Shown here piece after piece: positions 1-8,390 of a DNA stretch of 64,000 nucleotides. The DNA is taken from NCBI GenBank assembly GCA_002841355.1, contig PHFB01000001.1, forward strand, positions 310,001 to 374,000. Direction: 5' to 3'. Numbering within the stretch: position 1 is the first letter of the stretch; the number at the start of each line of letters is the position of its first letter. A program made the translations under genes and the position numbers. Below the pieces are notes generated by a model, which did no database searches, had not been told where the DNA came from, and saw only the letters and a program-made list of their open reading frames with translations. The stretch comes from Actinobacteria bacterium HGW-Actinobacteria-1 (GTDB lineage Bacteria; Actinomycetota; Coriobacteriia; Anaerosomatales; Anaerosomataceae).

Positions 1-98
1 ACCGGCTGGTTGACGATCGGCACCATTGGCTTTGGACGCGTGCTCGTGAGCGGGCGCAGACGCGTTCCCTCGCCGCCTGCCATGATGACTGCTTTCAC
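1..98 (-). CDS. Sugar-phosphate nucleotidyltransferase (partial, N-terminus only)
   Basis: The first 32 codons of a gene that leaves the window at base 1. The GTG start at 98 has an AAGGG ribosome site 8 nt upstream. The translation begins [19 protein letters not shown], the nucleotide-binding signature (GGxGTRLxPLT) of the NTP-transferase fold shared by mannose-1-phosphate guanylyltransferases and glucose-1-phosphate thymidylyl/uridylyltransferases. These enzymes activate sugar phosphates for cell-wall or polysaccharide synthesis. It lies 27 bp downstream of the PgsA-like gene in the same direction, so it is probably co-transcribed. Too little is present to tell the sugar, or whether a phosphomannomutase domain is fused at the C-terminus, as seen in some actinobacterial homologues. 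Confidence 0.8.
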   Translation of the reverse strand, partial: MKAVIMAGGEGTRLRPLTSTRPKPMVPIVNQP

Positions 99-125
99 CG
101 ACACGACCCTTCCCTGTGGCTACAC

Positions 126-719
126 CTACACCGAACGGGCTGCAGCTCTTGCTTTGTCGAGTGCCAGCCTCGCGCTGAACGTGTACTTCACAGCCGTGAT
201 GAGCGACAGCACCATTCCAACGTAGACGAGCCAGATGCCGAGAACGGTGCCCCCAGCTGTCGGCCAACCGGCGATCAAAGAAGAGAAACCGGTCAGCAGA
301 ATCGCCGTCGTGATCTTGCCGATGTAGGTGACCGGCAGGATGATCCTGTCCTTCTCAAGGACATAAGAGCCGTACAGCAGGTAAACGTCGCGGAGCACAA
401 GCACAACCGGGATCCAAAGCGGAAGCTCGCCGATGATGTAGAGACCGATGACGCCCGAGGCAAGCAGCAGGCGATCGACAAGGGGGTCGATGACCTTCCC
501 GACCTGCGTGACCGTGTGTGTGCGCCGTGCGATCTGTCCGTCGATCCAGTCCGTGGAGGCAGCGAGGGCATACAACGCGAACGCAGCAAGTCTCGCCCGC
601 TCCGAATCGCGAATGAGCATCGCGAAGAAGAACGGAACCAGCAACAGGCGCAATACCGTGACCAGGTTCGCCACCGAGTAGATCCCGGAGTGAACCTCTT
701 CCGTACCTTCTTCTACCAC
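126..719 (-). CDS. pgsA: CDP-alcohol phosphatidyltransferase, probable PGP synthase
   Basis: A membrane enzyme of phospholipid synthesis that transfers a phosphatidyl group from CDP-diacylglycerol to an alcohol, most likely glycerol-3-phosphate. About residues 47-70 carry the family signature DGxxAR, a spaced G, then DxxxD (DGQIARRTHTVTQVGKVID followed by PLVD), and several hydrophobic helices surround it. The frame stays open upstream, but the GTG at 719 is preferred. It overlaps the corA stop (GTGGTAG) and has an AGGAGAG site just upstream, giving 197 residues, normal for PgsA. The longer frame would overlap corA by 106 bp. The exact alcohol acceptor is inferred; cardiolipin or phosphatidylinositol-phosphate synthase relatives are alternatives. 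Confidence 0.85.
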   Translation of the reverse strand: MVEEGTEEVHSGIYSVANLVTVLRLLLVPFFFAMLIRDSERARLAAFALYALAASTDWIDGQIARRTHTVTQVGKVIDPLVDRLLLASGVIGLYIIGELPLWIPVVLVLRDVYLLYGSYVLEKDRIILPVTYIGKITTAILLTGFSSLIAGWPTAGGTVLGIWLVYVGMVLSLITAVKYTFSARLALDKARAAARSV

Positions 720-1666
720 CAGTCTCTCCTCTTGAAGTACCACAGCATCCAGACGGTGATCGCGACCATCGAGCCGATGATCGCCGGGAACGACCACACC
801 GCGTTGATTGGTGGCCACATCCCTTTCACCACGTTCATCCCGTATATGCCCGAGATGAGCGTCAGTGGCATGAAGATCGTCGCGATTATGGTGAGTTGCT
901 TCATGATCGCGTTCATGCGATTGCTGACCGAGGACAGATAGATGTCCATCGTTCCCGACGCGACGTCCCGATAGGTGTCGACCTGATCGGCGACGCGCGC
1001 CAGATGATCACCGATGTCCTGGAAGTACATGTACGCGTCGGGCTCAACGAACGCCTCAAGGCGGGCAAGACCACGGACCACATCGCGCTCGGGTCCAACC
1101 ACCTTGTGGAGCTGAACAAGAGCCCGCTTTGCCGCGTACAGCCGCTGGAGACTGGTTGGACGTGCATCGGCCAACATGAGGTCCTCAAGCTCCTCGAGCT
1201 CGTCCGAGAGCGTCTCGATGACCGGGAAAACCTCGTCGACCGCGATGTCCAACATCGCGTGCAGCGTCCACTCAACGCCTCGCTTGAGGTACTCTTCCGC
1301 GTGAGCTGCCACACGGTTGACGACTTCGATCTCTTCTCTGTGCACCGTGACGAGATGTTCTTCGCCGAGAAACACGTCGAGTTCCTGCGAAGCGATACCG
1401 TCGCCCGGTACTAGCCTTGGCAGCAGCCAGATGAGGAACGAGACATCGGGGTATGCGTCGATCTTGGGACGCTGCGGGAAGTGAAGGCAGTCCTCAACGG
1501 CGAGCGGCGGAAGCGAGAACCGCGCGGCAACGGCTGCCAGTGAGTCCATATCCACGTCCACGATGTCGATCCAGACGGCGCCGGTCAACTCGTCGGGTAA
1601 GGAGTGCATGCCATCCGCTCGCAGAACGCCATCGTCGATCCAGCGTACGGTGATTCGCGCAGCCAT
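713..1666 (-). CDS. corA: CorA-family Mg2+/Co2+ transporter
   Basis: A pentameric inner-membrane channel for divalent cations. The 317-residue length is typical. A soluble, acidic, helix-rich N-terminal domain is followed by two C-terminal transmembrane helices. The first ends in the diagnostic selectivity motif YGMN (LISGIYGMNV), and the protein closes with a basic tail (KRRDWW). The ATG start has a GGGGGAGA site 2-3 bases upstream. The stop overlaps the start of the PgsA-like gene, so the two are translationally coupled. Whether Mg2+ or Co2+/Zn2+ is the main cargo cannot be read from the sequence. Confidence 0.93.
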   Translation of the reverse strand: MAARITVRWIDDGVLRADGMHSLPDELTGAVWIDIVDVDMDSLAAVAARFSLPPLAVEDCLHFPQRPKIDAYPDVSFLIWLLPRLVPGDGIASQELDVFLGEEHLVTVHREEIEVVNRVAAHAEEYLKRGVEWTLHAMLDIAVDEVFPVIETLSDELEELEDLMLADARPTSLQRLYAAKRALVQLHKVVGPERDVVRGLARLEAFVEPDAYMYFQDIGDHLARVADQVDTYRDVASGTMDIYLSSVSNRMNAIMKQLTIIATIFMPLTLISGIYGMNVVKGMWPPINAVWSFPAIIGSMVAITVWMLWYFKRRDWW

Positions 1667-1740
1667 CGTCTCCCCCAGTCGAGAACGTAGACCACTCCGC
1701 TGCCAGGATAGCAGAGGAGCTCGGCCGTACGGGGCGCGGG

Positions 1741-2940
1741 CTACTCTCCGAACACGTCCTGGTAGACCTGCTTCGCTCTCAGGAACTCGTCGTACGTGGA
1801 CGCGAACGTCTGAGAGCCATCCTTGCCGGTCAGCACGTAGTAGTAGTACTTCGTTTTTGCAGGCGCGGCAGCTGCCTCAAGCGCGGCAAGTCCGGGATTG
1901 CTGATCGGCCCCACCGGCAGCCCGTCGTGGATGTACGTGTTGTACGGGCTGTCGATCTTCGTGTCAGCATTCGTGAGCTTCGTCGTACCCTCGGGCATCT
2001 TATAGAGGACCGTGGCACACAACTGGAGGCGCATCGGCTTGGCAAGCCGGTTGTAGATAACGGAGGAGACCAGCGGGAACTCCTTCTGGATCTTGGACTC
2101 ACGCTCCAAGATTGAGGCGATGATCACCACGTCGCGCAGGTCGAGGTTCTTGGATTTCGCGTACGACATGTCGACATCAGCGATCACCGAGTCGAACTTG
2201 TCCAGCATCATCTCCACGACATCGTGCGCCGAGGTCCCCTCTTTCACGCGATACGTTGCCGGGAAGAGGAATCCCTCCAGTGAGTCTCCGTACGCATTCT
2301 CGAGATACGGATGGTCCGCGACGAAAGTGCCCGCGCCGCTGGTCACCAGCGCAACGAGTTCCGCCTCGGGTATCTGCGCACGAGCCGCAAACCGCTCTGC
2401 GATCTGCCTGGCGGTAAAGCCCTCCGGAATCGGAACGTCGTAGTAAACGATGTCGGGACCGATCTTGAGCTTCTCAAGCACCAGGTTGTACGGCATTCCG
2501 GTAGAGAATGTGTACACACCAGCCCTGAGCAGTCCGTCGGACTCGGTCAGACGCGACTGCAGTCGAAACATGAGCGCGTTCTCCACCACTCCCGCTGACG
2601 CGAGTGTCTCAGCGATGGCCGCGGTAGACGAGCCACTGGCGATTTCCACCTCGACGGGAACGCCGGTCGCGACTTCGACGTCTGGACGATTCAGCATGCT
2701 CCAGCCGATCGCGGCGGCTACAAGCACGGCGACGATGAGCAGCAATGCGATTGCCCCGAACACGCGGATCGCTCTTCCTCGCTTCTTGGGCGCACGACGA
2801 GGTGAAGGCGTACGTCGAGATCGAGGCACAGCAGTCGCTGCGGCTCGTGCACGTATCGCTTGACTCCGTTCGGAACGTCGCACTTGTATCCAATCACTCG
2901 ACCTGCAGAAGCCTACCATGCGAAACGCTTGCCAGAACAT
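1741..2940 (-). CDS. mltG: Endolytic murein transglycosylase MltG (YceG-like)
   Basis: A membrane-anchored lytic transglycosylase that cuts nascent glycan strands in the cell wall. A basic, Arg/Ser-rich cytoplasmic N-terminus of about 65 residues precedes one transmembrane helix (ALLLIVAVLVAAAIGW) and the periplasmic LysM-like and YceG domains. The conserved catalytic-site segment IIASILERES with its glutamate is followed by the substrate-groove motif VIYNRL and then PYNTY. These are characteristic of the family, and the length (399) is slightly long because of the N-terminal extension. The start is uncertain: the ATG at 2940 has no strong ribosome site and an in-frame GTG about 20 codons in is possible. 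The gene lies downstream of the cytochrome gene, past a hairpin. Confidence 0.85.
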   Translation of the reverse strand: MFWQAFRMVGFCRSSDWIQVRRSERSQAIRARAAATAVPRSRRTPSPRRAPKKRGRAIRVFGAIALLLIVAVLVAAAIGWSMLNRPDVEVATGVPVEVEIASGSSTAAIAETLASAGVVENALMFRLQSRLTESDGLLRAGVYTFSTGMPYNLVLEKLKIGPDIVYYDVPIPEGFTARQIAERFAARAQIPEAELVALVTSGAGTFVADHPYLENAYGDSLEGFLFPATYRVKEGTSAHDVVEMMLDKFDSVIADVDMSYAKSKNLDLRDVVIIASILERESKIQKEFPLVSSVIYNRLAKPMRLQLCATVLYKMPEGTTKLTNADTKIDSPYNTYIHDGLPVGPISNPGLAALEAAAAPAKTKYYYYVLTGKDGSQTFASTYDEFLRAKQVYQDVFGE

Positions 2941-2964
2941 GGTGCGTCATCGCCCTGACATGAA

Positions 2965-2997
2965 GAAGGGTTCCGCGGCGTCGGCCCGGAACCCTTC
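2965..2997 (-). terminator. Hairpin between cytochrome and mltG genes
   Basis: A perfect 10-bp inverted repeat (GAAGGGTTCC / GGAACCCTTC) with a 13-nt loop, lying 31 bp after the cytochrome stop codon. No strong T-run follows on either strand. It is a terminator or mRNA-end hairpin by position; function inferred. Confidence 0.55.
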
Positions 2998-3027
2998 TGT
3001 CAGGTCCGTTTGAGAATCGCGGTGGCG

Positions 3028-4056
3028 CTAGTACGAGATTCCGACTCCGGCCGGATTCCCGTCGATGTCGGTATAGGCGACATGACAGTGGAAGCACGTT
3101 CCGTCCGAGGACGCATCCGGCGTGTCGATCCAGTTGCCGTCAGTGTCGCTCGAGATAAGGAACCGCTGCCTCGTGGCCGTGAAGTGCGGGAAGCTCGACT
3201 CCCAAGCGCCGGGGCCAAGGTTCGTGTAGTCGCCCTCGCCATGGCAGCGATAGCAGCCGTTCGTGCTCATGCCAGCAACTTGTGTCGATGTCGGAAGCGA
3301 CGATCCCTCCGCTACGAAATCGATGTTCATGTCCGCATCGCCCCAGTAGCGCTTCATCGGGTGCGAGGCGAACGAGGTGGTCTCAGTGGAGATCTCGCCG
3401 TTGACCATCATGCGGTTGGTCGTGATCTCATCCTCTGAGGCACGCGTGAAGTACGGATGGCAGCCGGTACAAAACGCACTCTGCTGCACTTCCTTGGCTC
3501 CACCCCATTCCTCCCAATCGTACGGCGGAGCGCCGACGATCGTGTCATCGGTATCGAGTGTGTACAGGTACTCGGCATCGTCGATCTCCGAGAACATACG
3601 GACGAACTCGGGTTGAATCGGCAGGCGTTTGAGGATCTTGCTGGCGATCTTGCCTGTGTATGTGTCAGCGCCGTGGACGGAGTGGCACCCAATACAGGGC
3701 GCACCACCGGCGAGGCTGTGATTGTTCTTGTTGTCATCGGTATAGAGGCTGGTGTCGCCGTCGTAGATGCCGATAAGCCCCGTTGTGCTGGAGATATGGC
3801 AGTACACGCACGCGTCTTCGCTCGTCGTGCGAAGAAGCAGCTGACCGTCGGCAGCAGCCTTGTGGACCGAGTGACAGACGGCGCACTTCGTGGACGTCGT
3901 CGTGAACCCGTTGTGAGGTGTGTCAGTCCCGTACGAATCAACCCACTCTAGGTAGTCGGAGGTCGTCTCGGCGAAAGCAACGGCCGGCAGGATCACGATC
4001 ACGAGAAGCGCCAGACATACGACGAGCGCTACTCTCAGCATAGTGCGGTTGGGCAC
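3028..4056 (-). CDS. Exported six-haem c-type cytochrome
   Basis: A secreted or cell-surface multihaem cytochrome, probably an electron carrier. The GTG start has GAGGAG 5 nt upstream. A signal peptide of about 30 residues (hydrophobic LVVCLALLVIVILPAVAFA) is followed by six CxxCH haem c sites: CAVCH, CVYCH, CIGCH, CTGCH, CYRCH and CFHCH. The first and third are followed by SVH, the doubled-CxxCH arrangement of NrfB/NrfH/OmcA-like carriers. No enzymatic signature and no membrane anchor beyond the signal peptide were seen. It is flanked by unrelated genes and transcribed divergently from the ABC-F gene. Partner reductase and redox role are unknown. Extracellular electron transfer or a periplasmic nitrite, sulfite or metal pathway are possibilities only. 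Confidence 0.88.
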   Translation of the reverse strand: MPNRTMLRVALVVCLALLVIVILPAVAFAETTSDYLEWVDSYGTDTPHNGFTTTSTKCAVCHSVHKAAADGQLLLRTTSEDACVYCHISSTTGLIGIYDGDTSLYTDDNKNNHSLAGGAPCIGCHSVHGADTYTGKIASKILKRLPIQPEFVRMFSEIDDAEYLYTLDTDDTIVGAPPYDWEEWGGAKEVQQSAFCTGCHPYFTRASEDEITTNRMMVNGEISTETTSFASHPMKRYWGDADMNIDFVAEGSSLPTSTQVAGMSTNGCYRCHGEGDYTNLGPGAWESSFPHFTATRQRFLISSDTDGNWIDTPDASSDGTCFHCHVAYTDIDGNPAGVGISY

Positions 4057-4264
4057 AGTGACTCCTCAGTCTGCTTTGCGACAACACAAACAGGCGCACG
4101 ATAGTCCGCGAACTTACCTGAATCATGCTGAATCCAGAATGTACGCGTCAAGACAATCTCGGCAGACGGCGAGCGGATGCGTGGGCGAGCTGTATCCTGT
4201 GTGCTGACGCAAATCGCTGGCAGTGCCCGCCCCCATCGGAGCGGACGGAAACGAGGGTCATCGC

Positions 4265-6052
4265 GTGGCGTATCTTCTGGGATGCGAGAACATTCACCTG
4301 GAGTACCCGACGAAGAAGGTCTTCGACTCGGTCACGCTCGGAATCAACGAGGGAGACCGAATCGGCATCGTCGGTGGCAACGGCGACGGCAAGTCCACGA
4401 TGCTGGCGCTTCTCGCCGGCACCGTCGAGCCCGATGAAGGCCGGATCATGCGTCGCGGGGGCACGACGGTGCGCGCGCTCATGCAGACCGACGCGCTCGA
4501 CCCCGCCATGACCGTCGCCCACGCCATCGTCGGCGACGTGCCCGAGTACACATGGGCATCGGATGCCCGAATCCGCAGCATCATGCGCGGACTCGTCGCG
4601 GACCTGCCGTGGGATGGTCGCATCGGCGAGCTCTCGGGCGGCCAACGTCGGCGAGTCGATCTGGCCCGCATCCTCGTCGAGGACAGTGATGTGCTCATGC
4701 TCGACGAGCCCACAAACCACCTCGACGTCCACGCGATCGCATGGCTTGCCGAGCACCTCAAGAGCCGGTGGCCGAAGAAGTCCGGTGCCCTGCTCGTCGT
4801 CACACATGACCGGTGGTTCCTCGACGAGGTCTGTCTGAGCATGTGGGAAGTCCATGACCGGCAGGTGGAGCAGTTCGAGGGTGGGTACTCGGCGTACGTG
4901 CTTCAGCGAGTGGAGCGTGCCGAGGCCGCGCTGACTGCCGAGCAAAAGCGCCGCAACATCATGCGCAAGGAGCTCGCGTGGCTCTCGCGGGGAGCACAAG
5001 CGCGCTCGACCAAGCCGAAGTTCCGGGTCGCCGCCGCGCACGCGCTCATCGATGACGAGCCTCCGCTGCGCAACACCCTCGAGCTGAAGCGCACCGCGAT
5101 GTCCCGTCTCGGCAAGCAGGTCGTCGACCTGCTCGATGTGACCGAACGCTTCGGCGACAAGACAGTCATCGATCATGTCACGTGGCATATCGGTCCTGGC
5201 GACCGATTCGGGATCCTTGGCGAGAACGGCTCGGGGAAGACGACGCTGCTCCGGGTGATCCAGGGAGCGCTCGAACCGACGTCGGGACACGTGAAGGTCG
5301 GCTCCACGGTGAAGTTCGCCGTGCTCTCACAGCACCTCGATGAATTGACAGCCCACGACGGTCTGCGCGTCCGAGAAGTCCTGGCGCGATACAAGACCCG
5401 CTACGAGTTCGAAGGCAAGGAGCTCACGCCAGCGCAGCTGCTGGAACGCCTCGGATTCGACATCGCGCACCTCTCGGCGTACGTGGCCGACCTGTCCGGC
5501 GGCCAGAAGCGTCGCCTGCAGCTGATGCTCGTGCTGCTCGACAAGCCGAACGTGCTGATTCTCGACGAGCCGGACAACGACCTCGACACCGACATGCTCG
5601 CGGTGTTGGAGGCCCTGCTCGACACGTGGCCGGGGACGCTGCTGCTCATCACGCACGACCGCCACCTGATGGAGCGCGTCACCGACGATCAGTTTGCGAT
5701 CTTCGACGGGAAGGTGCGCCACGTACCGGGCGGAGTGGACGAGTATCTGCGAATTCTCGATGCGCGGGCGGACGTGGGCGCTGCGACAGAACCCAAGGCG
5801 CCGAAGCACATCACCAGCACTGCACGACTCTCAGCAGCACAGGAGCGCAGTGCGAAGAAGGAGCTCGCTGCGACGGAGCGGAGAATCAACAGTCAGCGCA
5901 GCAAGCTCGATTCGATCAGGGCCGAGATGCACGATGCTGACCCGTCGGACTACGTCGCTTTGGGAAGCATTCAGGCCCGCCTGCGCGATGCCGAAAGGGA
6001 CATGGAAGGCCTCGAGGATCTCTGGCTCGAGCTCGCCGACAAGCTCTCCTAG
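4265..6052 (+). CDS. ABC-F family ATPase (Uup-like)
   Basis: A soluble twin-ATPase ABC protein of the ribosome-associated ABC-F family, without transmembrane segments. Domain 1 has Walker A GGNGDGKST, signature LSGGQ and Walker B LMLDEPTNHLD. Domain 2 has GENGSGKTT, LSGGQ and LILDEPDNDLD. A charged linker lies between them, and the C-terminal ~80 residues form the coiled coil typical of Uup. In Uup-type members the C-terminal part binds nucleic acid or ribosomes, so a translation or quality-control role is inferred. The GTG at 4265 (GAGGG 8 nt upstream) starts the conserved sequence, giving 595 residues. An in-frame ATG at 4223 would add 14 unconserved-looking residues. The departure from DEPTNHLD in domain 2 (T to D, H to D) is notable. 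Confidence 0.88.
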   Translation: MAYLLGCENIHLEYPTKKVFDSVTLGINEGDRIGIVGGNGDGKSTMLALLAGTVEPDEGRIMRRGGTTVRALMQTDALDPAMTVAHAIVGDVPEYTWASDARIRSIMRGLVADLPWDGRIGELSGGQRRRVDLARILVEDSDVLMLDEPTNHLDVHAIAWLAEHLKSRWPKKSGALLVVTHDRWFLDEVCLSMWEVHDRQVEQFEGGYSAYVLQRVERAEAALTAEQKRRNIMRKELAWLSRGAQARSTKPKFRVAAAHALIDDEPPLRNTLELKRTAMSRLGKQVVDLLDVTERFGDKTVIDHVTWHIGPGDRFGILGENGSGKTTLLRVIQGALEPTSGHVKVGSTVKFAVLSQHLDELTAHDGLRVREVLARYKTRYEFEGKELTPAQLLERLGFDIAHLSAYVADLSGGQKRRLQLMLVLLDKPNVLILDEPDNDLDTDMLAVLEALLDTWPGTLLLITHDRHLMERVTDDQFAIFDGKVRHVPGGVDEYLRILDARADVGAATEPKAPKHITSTARLSAAQERSAKKELAATERRINSQRSKLDSIRAEMHDADPSDYVALGSIQARLRDAERDMEGLEDLWLELADKLS

Positions 6053-6086
6053 CGGCACCCCGAAGGGTACCTCGTGAACTACATCG

Positions 6087-6902
6087 CTACTGTTCCCAAT
6101 CCCAGCCCAGCTGCAGTACGCCACGATTGCCGGCTTCATAGAAGGCGAGCGTGACGTTGTACTTTCCATCCATCCACGTGATCGTTCGCGCGTCCTGGTC
6201 GACCGCGAAATCGGTCTTGCTGCCGTAGCGCTCACGGTAGTAGGCGTAGATGTCCTCAAGTGAGAGGTCAGGGCCGTCCTTGCCATCACGATCAGCGATG
6301 TCGAACTGGCGCCAGTAGGCCATGTCGGTGCTCCGGTAGAGGTACTCGTAGTACTTGTCCTCAAAGAACACGAATTCCTGCGGAGCCTCTACCAACTCGG
6401 CCGGATACTCAGCGTAGAACGGGTTGACATCAGTCACCTCGGACTTGGGCAGATCGACTGTGATGTAGACGGCGTTGTAACTGCTCTCCTCGGTGGTGTT
6501 GACCTGAACCGGGTACGTGCCGATCGTCCCCTCGATGTAGTCGTCCGAGGCATCTGCGTCAGTCGATTCGGTCATCAGTCCGAGGTAGTACTCAAGCACC
6601 TCGGAGGTCGGTGCGGCGGTGTGGTAGACCACGTGGTGGATGTTTCTGAGCCCACCCTCGACTGCCGCATACTGCGGATCGTTGCGAACCGAGTAGTAGG
6701 CGGTGTCGAGCAGTTCGGACTTGTAGAGCGGCACGACGTCCTCGGGCCAGCCATCGAGCGGCTGCACCGTGAACTCGGCAGGCTTATTGGCGGCGGCATC
6801 GTTCGTCTTTTCCGCAGACGGGGACGGGTCGTCCTTGGCTGCACAGCCGGTGACGGACAGTGCGAGAATCAGGGCCAGCGCAAGCGGCACGACACGGTTC
6901 AT
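6087..6902 (-). CDS. Lipoprotein of unknown function
   Basis: An exported lipoprotein of about 271 residues. From the ATG at 6902 (AGAAGGG 8 nt upstream) there is a short basic start, a hydrophobic stretch and the lipobox LSVTGC, giving a mature lipid-anchored Cys at about residue 20. A Ser/Pro/Ala-rich linker follows, then an acidic mixed alpha/beta domain rich in Tyr and Trp, with no motif I recognise. It is convergent with the ABC-F gene and the next element upstream is a tRNA, so context gives no functional hint. Confidence 0.7.
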   Translation of the reverse strand: MNRVVPLALALILALSVTGCAAKDDPSPSAEKTNDAAANKPAEFTVQPLDGWPEDVVPLYKSELLDTAYYSVRNDPQYAAVEGGLRNIHHVVYHTAAPTSEVLEYYLGLMTESTDADASDDYIEGTIGTYPVQVNTTEESSYNAVYITVDLPKSEVTDVNPFYAEYPAELVEAPQEFVFFEDKYYEYLYRSTDMAYWRQFDIADRDGKDGPDLSLEDIYAYYRERYGSKTDFAVDQDARTITWMDGKYNVTLAFYEAGNRGVLQLGWDWEQ

Positions 6903-7114
6903 CCACATCACCCTTCTCAGTTCCAATGGTCGCCAGAACGACAACCGCATGCTCTCTCGTGGAACAGAGAGCGTCTCCCTCCTCTGTGCACAGTCAGTAT
7001 ACGCAAACGCGTGGATGACAAAGGGGTCCTGACAGGAAGGCTCACTGGGTGGCTACTCGGCATTCGCGGAGTGCACGCGCGCCGTAATCCTCGACATTCC
7101 TGCTGGTGAACGCA

Positions 7115-7138
7115 GCAGGGCACCCGAAGGTGCCCTGC
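7115..7138 (-). terminator. Hairpin downstream of tRNA-Pro
   Basis: A 10-bp perfect GC-rich stem (GCAGGGCACC / GGTGCCCTGC) closed by a CGAA tetraloop, 9 bases past the encoded CCA end of the tRNA on the minus strand. No U-tract follows. Probably a terminator or the processing hairpin of the tRNA transcript. Confidence 0.6.
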
Positions 7139-7146
7139 GGAATTGC

Positions 7147-7223
<77 letters not shown>

Positions 7224-7310
7224 ATAACCGCCCTCGCGAGCAGCGAGTACCCATAGTAAGGGTCGAGCGGGAACCGTTCAAGGGACTAGCGAGCGAAATG
7301 CGCGGCTCTG

Positions 7311-8249
7311 CTAGGTGATCATCAACCTGAGTGCCGAGTAGGGGTCCACGGGCGACCCGCCGCCGGGGTGGATCTCGAAGTGAAGATGCGGCGCGCTCGC
7401 GCTTGCATTGCCCGAGCTGCCTACGGCTCCGATACGCTCCCCTGCCTTCACGCGGCCGGACGTACGTACGGTGCTGGACAGATGGGCGTAGTAGTACTCG
7501 GTACCGTCATCGGCCGTGAGATAGATGCACAGACCGCCGAGGCGGTTGCTCTTCACGCGGACGGTGCCGTTCTTCACGGCCACGACCGGCGTTCCAGCCT
7601 TGGCCATGATGTCGGTGCCTTTGTGACTACGTCCACCACTGCGAGCAAAGCCCCAGCTGTCGATGTAGCTGTTGGCGCCGGCCACAGGGAAGATCCCTAC
7701 GCGCTTTGCGAGTTCGGCACGAGCCGCGTCTCGGGCGGCCTTCGCAGCGGCTACACGTTCGGCCGCAGCCTGCTCAGCAAGCCGGACGGATTCAAGCGAC
7801 GCGGTGACCGCGAGCGAGAGCTCGTGGGCCTCAGTCGCTGCGACTTCAAGTTCTTCGACTGCCGCATCCTGGCTCGCACGCAGCGAACCCAGACGAGTTG
7901 CGGCGTCAAGCGTCTCGGCGGTCTCGGCCATGAGGGTCTCCGAGAACGGCGCGGCATATGCCTTCAGGATCTGGACAACGCCCTCGGAAGGGGTCTGCGG
8001 CTGCAAGGCCTCGGCGCGCGAGATCGCGAGCGAGTAGATGGCGATGTCGGCCTGGATGTCGGCGATGCGCGTTTGCGCTGCCGTGAGGGATGCCTCTGCC
8101 GAGGCAAGACGCGCTTTCGCGTCGACCACGCTGAGCGTGGTGGGCGTCGGTTGCGTGATCGCAGCCGAAGCGCCCGCGGGGAACGCAAGTGCGGCGAACA
8201 TGACAGCCGCAGTGATGGTCGGCGCAAGGCGCCGCGTGATCGTACTCAT
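7311..8249 (-). CDS. Secreted M23 (LytM) peptidase with coiled-coil N-domain
   Basis: An exported murein hydrolase or hydrolase activator of the EnvC/NlpD type. The ATG at 8249 follows GGAGG at short spacing (3 nt) and opens a signal peptide ending near AGASA. Residues ~35-165 are a long Ala/Glu-rich coiled coil. The C-terminal ~120 residues are an M23 domain with HKGTD (zinc ligands H and D), HLSS, and [10 protein letters not shown], so the zinc-binding residues look complete and the enzyme may be catalytically active rather than a degenerate activator. Total about 312 residues. An upstream frame extension to 8327 is non-signal-like. It lies beside, but is not coupled to, tRNA-Pro. Confidence 0.88.
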   Translation of the reverse strand: MSTITRRLAPTITAAVMFAALAFPAGASAAITQPTPTTLSVVDAKARLASAEASLTAAQTRIADIQADIAIYSLAISRAEALQPQTPSEGVVQILKAYAAPFSETLMAETAETLDAATRLGSLRASQDAAVEELEVAATEAHELSLAVTASLESVRLAEQAAAERVAAAKAARDAARAELAKRVGIFPVAGANSYIDSWGFARSGGRSHKGTDIMAKAGTPVVAVKNGTVRVKSNRLGGLCIYLTADDGTEYYYAHLSSTVRTSGRVKAGERIGAVGSSGNASASAPHLHFEIHPGGGSPVDPYSALRLMIT

Positions 8250-8390
8250 AAGCCTCCGTGGGCCGGGTACAGGACCGCCCGAAATACCTCCGCGAACGAA
8301 CCCGGAGGGTGGGCACAGGGCACACACTACGCAAGCGCGGTGCCAAACCCGAGAAGAGGCTGTGTAGAAAGTGTGCGGCTGGGAGCGCTG

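Noticed and set aside
4148-5290. Minus-strand open frame of 380 codons
   Set aside because: Antisense to the ABC-F gene with its two Walker motifs.
6054-6071. Possible terminator between ABC-F and the lipoprotein
   Set aside because: The GGCACCC/GGGTACC stem has a mismatch and no T-run.
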